A stretch of 64,000 nucleotides of DNA from Marinilabiliaceae bacterium ANBcel2. GTDB lineage: Bacteria; Bacteroidota; Bacteroidia; Bacteroidales; Marinilabiliaceae. Where the stretch lies: NCBI GenBank assembly GCA_029688995.1, contig JARULA010000001.1, positions 558,001-622,000 of the forward strand, in the 5' to 3' direction. Positions 45,483 to 55,094 of the stretch are shown in pieces (the first letter of the stretch is position 1; every line of letters begins with the position of its first letter). The position numbers and the translations under genes are program-made. A model generated the notes under the pieces. It was not told the DNA's origin. It ran no database searches and was given only the letters and a program-made list of their open reading frames with translations.

Positions 45483-47309
45483 TTAATCCGAGAAATTGTT
45501 AAACTTATGCTTTCCCCGGTTTTCCTGTTCTGGCTCATAAGAGTAAATATCTCTAAGAAGATCGGCATACTTTACATATAAAACTCTTCTGCGAAGCTTA
45601 AGTGTTGGAGATAGTTCACCACCGGCAGCAGACCACTCTTCAGGAACCAGGCGAAACCTTTTTATCTGTTCATGTACCCCCAAAACTCTATTATAACCAT
45701 CTATCTCTTTTTGGAAAAGCTCTTTCACTTTATCCATGCCAATAAGCTCTTTATTATCGCGAAAACGTATCCTTTTATCATTTGCCCATACATGCAACTG
45801 CTCAAAATTAGGCAAAAGCAAAGCACTAGTGAATTTTTCATTCTCCCCAACAATCATTGCCTGCTCAATTAAAAAAGACTCTTTAAGCATATTTTCAATA
45901 GCCTGAGGCGCTACATATTTTCCGCTTGATGTTTTAAACATCTCTTTTTTTCGGTCGGTAACTTTCAAAAACCGATCTTGAATAATCTCTCCAATATCAC
46001 CTGTATGAAACCAATTTTCAGAGTCAATTACCTCTTTTGTATTATCTTCATTTTTATAATACCCTTTCATTACATTGGGCCCTTTAACTAAGATCTCTCC
46101 ATCTTCATCTATACACACCTTAACTCCGTCTATAACCGGACCAACAGTGCCAATGCGAAGTGAATTACTCTTTGAAAGATGATTTACTGCAATAACAGGA
46201 GAGGTCTCGGTTAAACCATAACCTTCAAAAAGAGGAATACCCGCAGCAAAAAAGAGTCTGCTTAAGCGAGGTTGCAATGCAGCTCCTCCAGAAACAACAA
46301 ATCTCAAATGTCCCCCAAAAGCTTTCTGCCATTTAGAAAAAACAAATTTACGGGCCAAATATAGCCGAAATGCATACCATCTAGTCTGCTTTCCATTTTT
46401 ATTATATTTTTCGCCCAACTTTAAAGAGTTAATAAAAGCCCATCGCTTAAAGCCCTTTAAACTCTCACCCTGAGAAACAATTCGGTCATATATACGCTCA
46501 ACAACTCTTGGGACAGTTGCAAAAGCATTAATTTTAGCCTCCACAAGATTCTGTTTTATTGTACCTAAATTCTCAGCATAATAGATAGCACACCCCTTAT
46601 AATGAAACAGGTAATTAACCATTCGTTCAAAGACATGGCACAAAGGCAAAAAACTTAAAATTCTATCACCTTCGTTTAGGTCAAAAAGAGGAGCACAAGC
46701 TTTAACGTTACTTATTATATTACGGTGAGTAAGCATTACTCCTTTTGGTAAACCAGTTGTTCCCGAAGTGTATATTATTGAAAAAACATCATCCTCATCT
46801 ATAGAATCTCTCAGTTTTAAAAGCTCATCTTTATACTTAACCCTTAAAGACTCACCCTCTTTTGTAATCTCACTCCAATGAGGAACTCCTTCATAATAAC
46901 TAAATGTATAAATAGCTTCAAGATTCTCAATCCCTTTGGTAAGCTCACTAAGCTGCTCATAACTTTTCTTATCTTGTACTATCAAAATTCTGGAGTCTGA
47001 ATGCTCCAGAATATATCGTAAATCATCATCTCCCAACGTTGGATAGATAGGTACATGAATAACGCCGGTCATTGACATACCCATATCAACAATATTCCAT
47101 TCAGGACAGTTATTTGCAATTGTAGCAATCTTATCGCCCTTTTTTAACCCACGACCCATCAATCCATAACTAAAACGTTTGGCAGTACGACTATAATCAT
47201 AAGCACTAAAATTAATCCAACTACCCTCCCGCTTAGTCATTAAAATATCGGAACGATTATGTTTTTTTCTAAGGTTAATTAAAAGATCAAATGTCCGCTT
47301 TATTTCCAT
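45483..47309 (-). CDS. Long-chain fatty acid--CoA ligase (AMP-forming)
   Basis: The 608-residue acyl-adenylate enzyme carries the AMP-binding P-loop IIYTSGTTGLPKGV near 178, the GYGLTETSPVIA motif near 367 and GDIGEIIQDRFLKVTDRKKE near 437. It activates fatty acids for phospholipid synthesis or degradation, probably on the inner face of the membrane (no true transmembrane helix is visible). It begins one base after the alaS stop on the same strand, so the two are almost certainly cotranscribed. The chain-length preference is not readable. Confidence 0.9.
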   Translation of the reverse strand: MEIKRTFDLLINLRKKHNRSDILMTKREGSWINFSAYDYSRTAKRFSYGLMGRGLKKGDKIATIANNCPEWNIVDMGMSMTGVIHVPIYPTLGDDDLRYILEHSDSRILIVQDKKSYEQLSELTKGIENLEAIYTFSYYEGVPHWSEITKEGESLRVKYKDELLKLRDSIDEDDVFSIIYTSGTTGLPKGVMLTHRNIISNVKACAPLFDLNEGDRILSFLPLCHVFERMVNYLFHYKGCAIYYAENLGTIKQNLVEAKINAFATVPRVVERIYDRIVSQGESLKGFKRWAFINSLKLGEKYNKNGKQTRWYAFRLYLARKFVFSKWQKAFGGHLRFVVSGGAALQPRLSRLFFAAGIPLFEGYGLTETSPVIAVNHLSKSNSLRIGTVGPVIDGVKVCIDEDGEILVKGPNVMKGYYKNEDNTKEVIDSENWFHTGDIGEIIQDRFLKVTDRKKEMFKTSSGKYVAPQAIENMLKESFLIEQAMIVGENEKFTSALLLPNFEQLHVWANDKRIRFRDNKELIGMDKVKELFQKEIDGYNRVLGVHEQIKRFRLVPEEWSAAGGELSPTLKLRRRVLYVKYADLLRDIYSYEPEQENRGKHKFNNFSD

Positions 47310-47310
47310 A

Positions 47311-49947
47311 TTAAAGATTGTCCTTTACAATGTCAAATGCTTTAGCAAGAGCACTATCAAGCCCCTCAGGATCTTTACCGCCTGCAGTAGCAAAAAATGG
47401 TTGACCACCACCTCCTCCCTTAATTTCAGATGCCACTTTCTTTATAATTTCAGATGCATTTAAACCACTTTTACCAATAAGAGTATCTGAAAGGATTACA
47501 GCCAGTTGAGGCTTTCCTCTGTTCTCAACTCCCAAAACAGCAACCATCTCATCATCCATATCACCACGCAGCTGAAAAGCCAATGTTTTAAGACTACCTG
47601 CTAAATCGGAATTTATAGTTGAAACAATAACTTTAACCCCATTAACATTCTTAACTTTATCCTTTAAGCTCTGTTTCTCAATCTGTAAAAAATTATTTAA
47701 AACAGCATCCACCTGCTTAGATAATTTACTATTCTCCTTTATAAGATTGGTAACATTTGTTACAATCGCAGATTTACTTTTAAATACCTCTCTTAATTCA
47801 CGCAGAATTGCCGACTGTTGCTCAACTAATAGTTCTGCTTTTTTTGAAGCTACTGCTTCAACTCTTCTAATTCCGGCAGCAACAGAACTCTCGTGAACTA
47901 TTTTAAAAAAACCAATTTCACCTGTTGCTTTAACATGGGTACCTCCGCATAACTCAAGAGAATCACCAAAAGATATAGTGCGAACAACATCTCCATACTT
48001 CTCTCCAAAAAGCGCAATAGCACCATTCTCTCTAGCTTTTGCCAAAGGAATATCACGCTGTTCAGCAACAGGGAGATTCGCTCTTATGGCCTCATTAACC
48101 TTCCTTTCAACTTTTAATATTTCATCTTCGCTCACTTTTTCAAAATGAGAAAAATCAAAACGTAAATAATCACTATGCACTAATGAGCCCTTTTGCTCTA
48201 TATGATCACCAAGCACCTCACGTAAGGCTTTATGTAAAAGGTGAGTTGCACTATGATGAGCAGCAGTAAGCTTTCTGCGCTCTTTATCCACAACAGCATG
48301 AAATTTTGAAGAGATATCTGAAGGGAGCTTTTTAGTGATATGAATTATAAGATTATTTTCCAGCTTTGTGTCTATAATGTCTATTTGCTCACCATTATTT
48401 TCAATATAACCGCTATCACCAATTTGTCCTCCACTCTCAGCATAAAAAGGAGTAATGTTAAATACAAGATGATATAACTCTCGCTTTTTGGTTTTTACCT
48501 TCCTGTATTTTACCAACTGTACATCAGCTTCGATATGATCATATCCTATAAACTCCTCCTCTTCATCCTCCATGAGCTCAACCCAATCTTCTGTTTCAAT
48601 ACTGCCTGCCGAACGGGCACGCTCTTTTTGAGCTGCCATTTCTGTTTCAAACTCACGACGATTAACGACTAAACCATGCTCCTTTAAAATAAGCTCTGTT
48701 AAATCAAGGGGAAAACCAAATGTGTCATATAGCTCAAAAGCAACCTTACCCTCTACAACTTTATAATCGCCTCTTTTTGTTTCGCTAATAATTTTATCTA
48801 ACAGAGAAATTCCTGTAGCAAGAGTTTTTAAAAATGATACCTCCTCCTCGGTAATAACCTTTTTTATCAACTCCTTTCGACCAACCAATTCAGGAAAAGC
48901 CTCTCCCATAACAGATATCAAAGAATCAATCAATTGAGCCATAAAAGGCTCTTTTAATTCTAAAAAGGTATATCCATATCGAACAGCACGGCGAAGAATA
49001 CGGCGTATAACATAACCCGCCTTATTATTTGAGGGCAGTTGCCCATCAGCAATAGAAAAAGAGATGGTTCTTATATGATCTGCTATAACACGCATAGCAA
49101 TATCAGACTCCTCACTATTACCATACTTAAACCCTGATAAATCAGATATTTTTTTTATTATTGGCTGAAATATATCGGTATCATAATTTGACCTTTTATT
49201 TTGAATAACCCTGCACAATCGCTCAAACCCCATACCCGTATCAATATGTTTATGGGGTAACAACTCCAATTCTCCGTTAAGTTTACGGTTATACTGAATA
49301 AAGACAAGATTCCATATCTCAATAACCTCGGGGTGATCCTTATTTACAAGCTCCGCTCCCGAAACCCTTCTCTTTTCATCATCAGTTCGCAAATCTATAT
49401 GAATCTCAGAACAAGGACCACAAGGACCAACATCTCCCATCTCCCAAAAATTATCCTCCTTATCTCCATCAATAATTCTATCTTGGGGAAGATGTTTTTT
49501 CCATATATTAAATGATTCTGAATCTTTTTTTAATTTATCCTTATTATCACCCTCAAAAACAGATGCATAAAGAGAGTACCTGTCAATTTTTAACACTTCG
49601 GTTAAAAACTCCCAGGCCCAATCTATAGCCTCCTCTTTAAAATAGTCGCCAAACGACCAGTTCCCAAGCATCTCAAACATAGTGTGATGATACGAATCGT
49701 GCCCAACCTCCTCTAAATCATTATGTTTTCCCGATACCCTCAAGCATTTTTGAGAGTTGGTAACCCGGGTGTTAGCAGGAGTAACATTACCCAAAAAAAT
49801 ATCCTTAAACTGATTCATCCCTGCATTGGTAAACATCAAAGAAGGATCATCCTTTACCACCATAGGAGCAGATGAGACTATACGATGTTTTTTTGATTCA
49901 AAAAATCCTAAAAAACTCTTTCTGATTTCAGATGCTGTCATTTTCAA
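47311..49947 (-). CDS. alaS: Alanine--tRNA ligase
   Basis: 878 residues in normal order. The class II catalytic domain opens with IRKSFLGFFESKKHRIV and contains TNAGMNQFKDIFLG. The tRNA-recognition region follows. The editing domain has the metal-binding HHSATHLLHKAL and CGGTHVKATGEIG motifs, and the C-terminal oligomerisation/C-Ala domain ends with KGGGGGQPFFATAGGKD. Full length and all key residues are present. Its divergent neighbour is the M23 peptidase gene, an arrangement seen in many Bacteroidetes. Confidence 0.96.
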   Translation of the reverse strand: MKMTASEIRKSFLGFFESKKHRIVSSAPMVVKDDPSLMFTNAGMNQFKDIFLGNVTPANTRVTNSQKCLRVSGKHNDLEEVGHDSYHHTMFEMLGNWSFGDYFKEEAIDWAWEFLTEVLKIDRYSLYASVFEGDNKDKLKKDSESFNIWKKHLPQDRIIDGDKEDNFWEMGDVGPCGPCSEIHIDLRTDDEKRRVSGAELVNKDHPEVIEIWNLVFIQYNRKLNGELELLPHKHIDTGMGFERLCRVIQNKRSNYDTDIFQPIIKKISDLSGFKYGNSEESDIAMRVIADHIRTISFSIADGQLPSNNKAGYVIRRILRRAVRYGYTFLELKEPFMAQLIDSLISVMGEAFPELVGRKELIKKVITEEEVSFLKTLATGISLLDKIISETKRGDYKVVEGKVAFELYDTFGFPLDLTELILKEHGLVVNRREFETEMAAQKERARSAGSIETEDWVELMEDEEEEFIGYDHIEADVQLVKYRKVKTKKRELYHLVFNITPFYAESGGQIGDSGYIENNGEQIDIIDTKLENNLIIHITKKLPSDISSKFHAVVDKERRKLTAAHHSATHLLHKALREVLGDHIEQKGSLVHSDYLRFDFSHFEKVSEDEILKVERKVNEAIRANLPVAEQRDIPLAKARENGAIALFGEKYGDVVRTISFGDSLELCGGTHVKATGEIGFFKIVHESSVAAGIRRVEAVASKKAELLVEQQSAILRELREVFKSKSAIVTNVTNLIKENSKLSKQVDAVLNNFLQIEKQSLKDKVKNVNGVKVIVSTINSDLAGSLKTLAFQLRGDMDDEMVAVLGVENRGKPQLAVILSDTLIGKSGLNASEIIKKVASEIKGGGGGQPFFATAGGKDPEGLDSALAKAFDIVKDNL

Positions 49948-50135
49948 CTAATTCAAATAAAAAAGATCCAACAAAATTTAATTTTATGCGTATATCTAGT
50001 TATGCATATTTGTGATTTTTTCAAAAAAATCATCAACAAAAGTGCAAATTACAATTCAAATAATCTAAATTTAAAAATTATAATATTCTCATTTTTCACC
50101 AAAATTTTGTGTAAAGTTAGATTAATCAGCTGATA

Positions 50136-50168
50136 TTTGCGTGTTGTAGTCATTTTTTTCTATTTTAG
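50136..50168 (+). promoter_or_regulatory. Likely promoter of the M23 peptidase operon
   Basis: TTTG at 50136-50139 and TATTTTAG at 50161-50168, spaced by 21 bases, 20 bases before the ATG at 50188. The -7 box has one change from consensus, the same one as at 44869. Confidence 0.5.
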
Positions 50169-50187
50169 CAACAAAAATAAACAGAGT

Positions 50188-51159
50188 ATGTCAAAGGTAA
50201 AATATAGATACAATCCCGAAACATTAAGTTACGACAGAATTGAAACAGGCTTTAAATACCACCTGTCCCGTTTTTTCACCTACTCAATATTCAGTGCCCT
50301 TTTAGGAATTGTTTACTTTTTTACCTACACATACCTTTTTGACAGTCCGCGCGAAATTCAACTTGAAAGAGAAAATTCAAGATTAATATCACAGTATGAG
50401 ATAATATCAAAAAAACTTAATCAGGTAAAACTGGTGCTTGATGACATTCAACAGCGAGACGAAAATGTTTACAGAGTAATATTCAACGCCGACTCTATTC
50501 CCAATACAATTAGAAGAGCAGGATATGGAGGTATTGACCGTTATCGATACCTGGAAGATATGGATAATTCACAGCTGGTTATAAACACATCCAACACCCT
50601 TGACGGAATAATGAAGCAGCTTTATGTGCAATCAAAATCTTTTGATGAAATTATAGAGCTGACAAAACGTAAAGAGGATATGTTAAGATGCGTTCCAGCT
50701 ATTCAACCTTTATCCAACAGAGATTTAAGACGTACAGCCTCTGGCTTTGGATGGCGAACCGATCCTATTTACGGTACCAGAAGATTCCATGAAGGAATGG
50801 ATTTTTCAGCTCCCACAGGAACAGAGATATATGCTACAGGAGATGGTGTTGTAACAAGAGTTCGTAGTTCTGCAATTGGATATGGAAAGCATATTATATT
50901 AGACCATGGATTTGGATATTCAACACTATATGCCCATATGGATGATTTTAATGTATCTGTTGGAGATGAGGTTAACAGGGGCGATGTAATAGGATATGTT
51001 GGCAACACAGGTAAATCAACTGCCCCACACCTGCATTACGAAGTAAGAGTTAACAACAAAGCTGTAGATCCTGCACACTACTATTTTCAGGATTTAACAA
51101 CTGAGCAGTATGAAGAGATGATTAGGATATCATCAAACAATAATCGCACTTTTGACTAA
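50188..51159 (+). CDS. M23-family metallopeptidase (peptidoglycan endopeptidase)
   Basis: 323 residues from the ATG at 50188; the longer frame from 50137 would start inside the promoter. One N-terminal transmembrane helix (about residues 30-48) is followed by a coiled-coil stretch (about 55-100). The C-terminal LytM domain has the zinc ligands in RRFHEGMDFSAPTG and HLHYEVRVN plus GYGKHIILDHGFGYSTLYAH. It should cut peptide cross-links in the periplasm. First gene of a probable four-gene operon with merR-like, nif3-like and zinc-ribbon genes. Confidence 0.9.
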   Translation: MSKVKYRYNPETLSYDRIETGFKYHLSRFFTYSIFSALLGIVYFFTYTYLFDSPREIQLERENSRLISQYEIISKKLNQVKLVLDDIQQRDENVYRVIFNADSIPNTIRRAGYGGIDRYRYLEDMDNSQLVINTSNTLDGIMKQLYVQSKSFDEIIELTKRKEDMLRCVPAIQPLSNRDLRRTASGFGWRTDPIYGTRRFHEGMDFSAPTGTEIYATGDGVVTRVRSSAIGYGKHIILDHGFGYSTLYAHMDDFNVSVGDEVNRGDVIGYVGNTGKSTAPHLHYEVRVNNKAVDPAHYYFQDLTTEQYEEMIRISSNNNRTFD

Positions 51160-51170
51160 ATTCTACTGCA

Positions 51171-51509
51171 ATGCCTTATAAAGAGCCTAAAATAGAAAAA
51201 CTTTATTACCCCATAGGAGAGGTTGCAGAAATGTTCAATGTTAAAACTTCTCTAATACGATATTGGGAAAAAGAGTTTGATATAATAAAACCCCACAAAA
51301 ACAAAAAAGGCAACAGGCTCTTTACTCCAGAAGATATTAAAAACTTTCATCTAATTTACCACCTGGTAAAAGAGCGGGGCTTAACACTTAAAGGTGCTGC
51401 AAAAAAATTAAAAGAAAATAAAGAGGATACAGTTCAAAACTTTGAAGTAGTTGAAAAACTTAAAACCATAAAACAGAGTTTACTTGAAATAAAAGAAGGA
51501 CTGGATTAA
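51171..51509 (+). CDS. MerR-family transcriptional regulator (short)
   Basis: 112 residues consisting of the MerR winged helix-turn-helix: YYPIGEVAEMFNVKTSLIRYWEKEF near 11-35, then the NRLFTPEDIKNFHLIYHLV wing and the beginning of the dimer helix. There is no room for a metal-binding or ligand domain, so the signal it answers, if any, is unknown. It lies 11 bases after the M23 gene, an order that is conserved in Bacteroidetes. Confidence 0.88.
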   Translation: MPYKEPKIEKLYYPIGEVAEMFNVKTSLIRYWEKEFDIIKPHKNKKGNRLFTPEDIKNFHLIYHLVKERGLTLKGAAKKLKENKEDTVQNFEVVEKLKTIKQSLLEIKEGLD

Positions 51510-51532
51510 ATCTATTCAAGCTTTTATATATT

Positions 51533-52636
51533 ATGTCAAATCCCACAGTAGAAGAGTGCATTAAAGCTATTGAACATTTTGCTCCTGTCTCTTTACAGGA
51601 AAGTTTCGACAATAGCGGATTGCAAACTGGCGATCCTAAAATGGAAGTTAACGGGGCTCTCTTAACCATAGATGTTACATCATCGATTGTTGAAGAAGCT
51701 ATTAAAAAAGGATGCAACCTAATAGTTTCTCACCATCCTATACTTTTAACCGGCATAAAACAGATAACACCCTGCAACGAAACGGGTAATATTATTTTGA
51801 ATGCTATAAAAAACAATATTGCCATATACTCGGCTCACACGAACATTGACAATGTAAAGCAAGGAGTTAGCGGAATTTTGGCAGATAAACTGGGGGTTAT
51901 TAATCAAAAAGTGTTACATCCTAAAGGTAACAGTCTGGTAAAACTTGCTGTTTTTGTTCCTCACGACAATGCTGAAAAACTAAGAGCTGCTCTTTTTGAA
52001 GCAGGTGCCGGACATATAGGGAATTATGACAACTGTAGTTATAATTCTGAGGGCACAGGAACCTTTAAAGGTAATGAAAACAGCAATCCATATAAAGGAG
52101 AAAAAGAGCGAATTCATTTTGAACCGGAATTAAAAATTGAGGTTATTCTGCAAAAATATAAAATAAAAGAGGTGGTAAATGCACTTATAGCTGCTCATCC
52201 ATACGAAGAGCCGGCTTATGATATTATTGCCCTTGAAAACAGCTGGAACGAAAAAGGTTTAGGCATTACAGGCGAGTTAGAAAATGAAATTGAGTGGAAT
52301 CAGTTTTTAAGCAGAATTAAAGAGATCACTAAAACAGGAGTAATTAAACATACTAACCCTATAAAAGAGAAGATAAAAAAAGTTGCAATTTGCGGAGGAA
52401 GCGGAAGCTCTTTTTTAAGCAGCGCCATTGCAAAGAGTGCCGACATTTACATATCAGGAGACTTTAAATATCACCAGTTTTTCGAAGCTGAAAACCGTAT
52501 AATGATTGCAGATATAGGGCACTATGAAAGTGAGCAGTTCACTAAAGAACTTTTTTTTGAGATACTTACAAAAAAATTCCCTAATTTTGCAGTCCGTTTA
52601 TCAGAAATAAATAGCAATCCAATAAAATATTTTTAA
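51533..52636 (+). CDS. Nif3-like dinuclear metal centre protein
   Basis: 367 residues of the NIF3/YbgI/YqfO type: QESFDNSGLQTGD near 19, the metal-ligand LIVSHHPIL near 64 and YSAHTNIDNV near 98, and the second half of the site in SGDFKYHQFFEAE and ADIGHYESEQF near 325-350. The PII-like inserted domain (about 125-235, with IAAHPYEEPAYDI) is present. The family is labelled GTP cyclohydrolase I type 2 without solid proof. Four bases separate it from the zinc-ribbon gene. Confidence 0.9.
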   Translation: MSNPTVEECIKAIEHFAPVSLQESFDNSGLQTGDPKMEVNGALLTIDVTSSIVEEAIKKGCNLIVSHHPILLTGIKQITPCNETGNIILNAIKNNIAIYSAHTNIDNVKQGVSGILADKLGVINQKVLHPKGNSLVKLAVFVPHDNAEKLRAALFEAGAGHIGNYDNCSYNSEGTGTFKGNENSNPYKGEKERIHFEPELKIEVILQKYKIKEVVNALIAAHPYEEPAYDIIALENSWNEKGLGITGELENEIEWNQFLSRIKEITKTGVIKHTNPIKEKIKKVAICGGSGSSFLSSAIAKSADIYISGDFKYHQFFEAENRIMIADIGHYESEQFTKELFFEILTKKFPNFAVRLSEINSNPIKYF

Positions 52637-52640
52637 TATA

Positions 52641-53393
52641 ATGGCAACAATAGATCCAAAAGCTAAAACCGGTGACACTCCGGTGGAAGAGAGACTTAAA
52701 GCTCTCTTTGACTTACAAAAGGTAGTCACTGAAATTGACAAGATTAGAACTCTCAGGGGAGAGCTTCCTCTTGAGGTTCAGGATCTGGAAGATGAGATTG
52801 AAGGTCTTGAAACCCGCATGTCTAATCTTAAAACTGATGTTAAAACCCTCAATGACAATATTCTTGCCAAAAAAAATGAGATGAAAGAGGCCGATCTGCT
52901 TATAAAAAAGTATGAGTCTCAACAATCAAATGTTCGCAACAACAGGGAATATGACTCCCTATCTAAAGAGATAGAGTTTCAAAACCTTGAAAAAACTCTT
53001 TGCGAAAAAAGAATAAAAGAGTTTACCGAAGAGATGAACTCTAAAGAAAAACTTATTGAGACCTCTTCAACCCTATTAGAAGAGCGCAAAGAAGATCTTG
53101 AGGCCAAGAAAAAAGAGCTCAACGACATAGTTACTGATACAGAAAACGAAGAGCTAGATCTCAAAAACAAAGCTAAAAAAACAGAGAAAAAGATTGATGA
53201 TCGCCTGCTATCAGCGTTTAAAAGAATTAGGAAAAATGCAAGAAACGGCTTGGCTGTAGTAAATGTTGAAAGAGATGCCTGCGGAGGATGCTTCAATAAA
53301 ATTCCCCCACAGCGTCAACTTGATATACAGCTACGTAAAAAAATTATAGTATGTGAGTATTGCGGAAGAATACTGGTTGATGATCAACTATAA
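52641..53393 (+). CDS. Coiled-coil protein with C4-type zinc ribbon (DUF164)
   Basis: 250 residues. A long coiled coil (about 15-185, rich in Glu, Lys and Leu heptads) leads to a C-terminal zinc ribbon with CGGCFNKIPPQ and CEYCGRIL. The family is widely conserved beside Nif3-like genes and is thought to act in nucleic-acid or ribosome-related processes, but its job is unsettled. A terminator follows. Confidence 0.87.
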   Translation: MATIDPKAKTGDTPVEERLKALFDLQKVVTEIDKIRTLRGELPLEVQDLEDEIEGLETRMSNLKTDVKTLNDNILAKKNEMKEADLLIKKYESQQSNVRNNREYDSLSKEIEFQNLEKTLCEKRIKEFTEEMNSKEKLIETSSTLLEERKEDLEAKKKELNDIVTDTENEELDLKNKAKKTEKKIDDRLLSAFKRIRKNARNGLAVVNVERDACGGCFNKIPPQRQLDIQLRKKIIVCEYCGRILVDDQL

Positions 53394-53410
53394 TATAAAC
53401 AGATAACAAG

Positions 53411-53452
53411 GCGACTTTTCGATAAACAGTAATTACGAAAAGCCGCTTTTTT
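53411..53452 (+). terminator. Terminator of the M23-to-zinc-ribbon operon
   Basis: GCGACTTTTCG and CGAAAAGCCGC pair with one small bulge, followed by a run of seven T. Confidence 0.7.
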
Positions 53453-53480
53453 TATCCCTGAAAGTTACATAAACAAAATA

Positions 53481-53882
53481 TCAACGCTTAAAAAGCCTGC
53501 GCATAAACTCCCATCGACTTACATTCTTAACAGGGTATTTTGAAGCCTCAGGATTAATTGTTTGATAAATCTCTCCCCAACCTGGAAATCCGCTAACAAT
53601 GCGATCATCGATAAAGATATCGGCATGAATTTTTCGGCTCTGTCCCATTTCAAGCTCTTCACCCGGAAAGCTTGAATTGACAGCATAAAATTCAATACCG
53701 TTGTTTTTACAATAATTTATAGCCTCTTCAAGCAACTCCCCACTACGATAGGTCCATAAAATAAGTAAATGGCCATCATTTTGAAGCCTTTTTAAAGTTT
53801 CAAAGGCAAAAGGCTTCTCTCTACCTATTTCAGGATAACGATGCTCGGTAATTGTTCCGTCAAAATCTACTGCTATAATCAT
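53481..53882 (-). CDS. HAD-like hydrolase, BT0820 family
   Basis: 133 residues with the HAD nucleophile motif IAVDFDGTITEHRYP at the N-terminus, LILWTYRSGELLEEA as motif II and ADIFIDDRIVSG with the acidic pair of motif IV. The cap is missing, as in the small BT0820-like phosphatases of Bacteroidetes. Probably a phosphatase of small metabolites. It is the last of three minus-strand genes headed by recR. Confidence 0.87.
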   Translation of the reverse strand: MIIAVDFDGTITEHRYPEIGREKPFAFETLKRLQNDGHLLILWTYRSGELLEEAINYCKNNGIEFYAVNSSFPGEELEMGQSRKIHADIFIDDRIVSGFPGWGEIYQTINPEASKYPVKNVSRWEFMRRLFKR

Positions 53883-53903
53883 ATATAAAAATCAATTTAT
53901 TTT

Positions 53904-54371
53904 TCAATCATTAATATCTGAACTCTGTGATGAAGAGCTTAACTCTTCAGAAATTTTACTTTTAGTAGGTATATTAAGCAGATATGCAACAATTAAGAGA
54001 GTGAAAATCATCAAAAAAGAGTGGTTAAGAGACAATAAATATCCCATAAGAGATAGCAGTGCCATAGCCTCTAATGTTATAATTTTCACAAAAAAACTGT
54101 TACGATACCTTTTCATTTTAACATGCTCCTCATAATCTCCATCAGGAATCTTCTTTATATTTCGAGAGTGAAAAATAAATCCTGCAGGAATACCCGTTAA
54201 TGCTAAAATAATCAAAATAGAGCGTAATATTTCAGAATCGCTATGTGACCAATCCACTACACCAAATACAATTGGGGCCACCAATATTGCAACTGCAGCA
54301 AAAATAAGCAGTAAACTAAAAATAGTCCAATAAACAAATACAATCTGTTTAAAATAATCGGGTTTATGCAT
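53904..54371 (-). CDS. Membrane protein of unknown function, four helices
   Basis: 155 residues from the ATG at 54371 (MHKPDYFKQIVFVYW). The longer frame that begins inside recR is unlikely. Predicted helices fall near 8-32, 45-62, 95-112 and 118-136; the tail is rich in serine and acidic residues. I do not recognise a family. It lies 16 bases after recR and 21 before the HAD gene, so cotranscription is likely. Confidence 0.7.
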   Translation of the reverse strand: MHKPDYFKQIVFVYWTIFSLLLIFAAVAILVAPIVFGVVDWSHSDSEILRSILIILALTGIPAGFIFHSRNIKKIPDGDYEEHVKMKRYRNSFFVKIITLEAMALLSLMGYLLSLNHSFLMIFTLLIVAYLLNIPTKSKISEELSSSSQSSDIND

Positions 54372-54387
54372 CTTAAAAAGTTTTTTA

Positions 54388-55008
54388 CTATTCAATATTT
54401 TCAAAAGGTAAGCGATTAACAATTGACCTGCCCAAAGTAACTTCATCGGCATACTCCAGCTCATCACCAACAGCAACACCCCGGGCTAAAGATGTAATAT
54501 CAACATTACTTCCTGCAATTTTTCTGTAAATATAAAAATTTGTAGTGTCGCCTTCCATTGTTGCACTTAAAGCAAAAATAATCTCTTTAACCTTTCGTTC
54601 ATTAACTTTGCTAACAAGAGAGTCAATATTTAAATCATCCGGACCCATTCCATCCATAGGTGATATCAAACCTCCTAATACATGATATATACCCTTAAAT
54701 TGCCCTGTATTTTCGATTGCAATCACATCTCGTATACTCTCAACAACACAAACTAAAGTGTGGTCTCTATTTTTATCATTGCAAATATCACAAATACCAC
54801 TATCCGAAATATTAAAACATACCCTGCAGTAATGAATATCATCACGTAAAGTCTTAACAGCCTCGACAAATCGTGTAACCTCCTCACTCTCCTGCTTCAA
54901 AATAAAAAGAGCAAGACGCAATGCACTCTTTTTACCAATGCCCGGCAACCTTGAAAACTCATTAACAGCTCTTTCAAGCAGCTGAGAAGGAAAGTTTAAA
55001 TTACTCAT
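54388..55008 (-). CDS. recR: Recombination protein RecR
   Basis: 206 residues from the ATG at 55008 (MSNLNFPSQLLERAVN). It has the helix-hairpin-helix region FSRLPGIGKKSALRLALF, the C4 zinc finger CRVCFNISDSGICDIC and the Toprim domain with VVESIRDVIAIENT. It acts with RecO and RecF in gap repair. An in-frame ATG seven codons upstream (55029) is less likely because relatives start at the shorter one. Confidence 0.93.
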   Translation of the reverse strand: MSNLNFPSQLLERAVNEFSRLPGIGKKSALRLALFILKQESEEVTRFVEAVKTLRDDIHYCRVCFNISDSGICDICNDKNRDHTLVCVVESIRDVIAIENTGQFKGIYHVLGGLISPMDGMGPDDLNIDSLVSKVNERKVKEIIFALSATMEGDTTNFYIYRKIAGSNVDITSLARGVAVGDELEYADEVTLGRSIVNRLPFENIE

Positions 55009-55094
55009 AATTTTATAATTAAAATACAAAGTTAGTAAAAAGAGACGTCACTTAAATCCTCATTAAATCTAAACTATGTATTTTTGTCAATATT

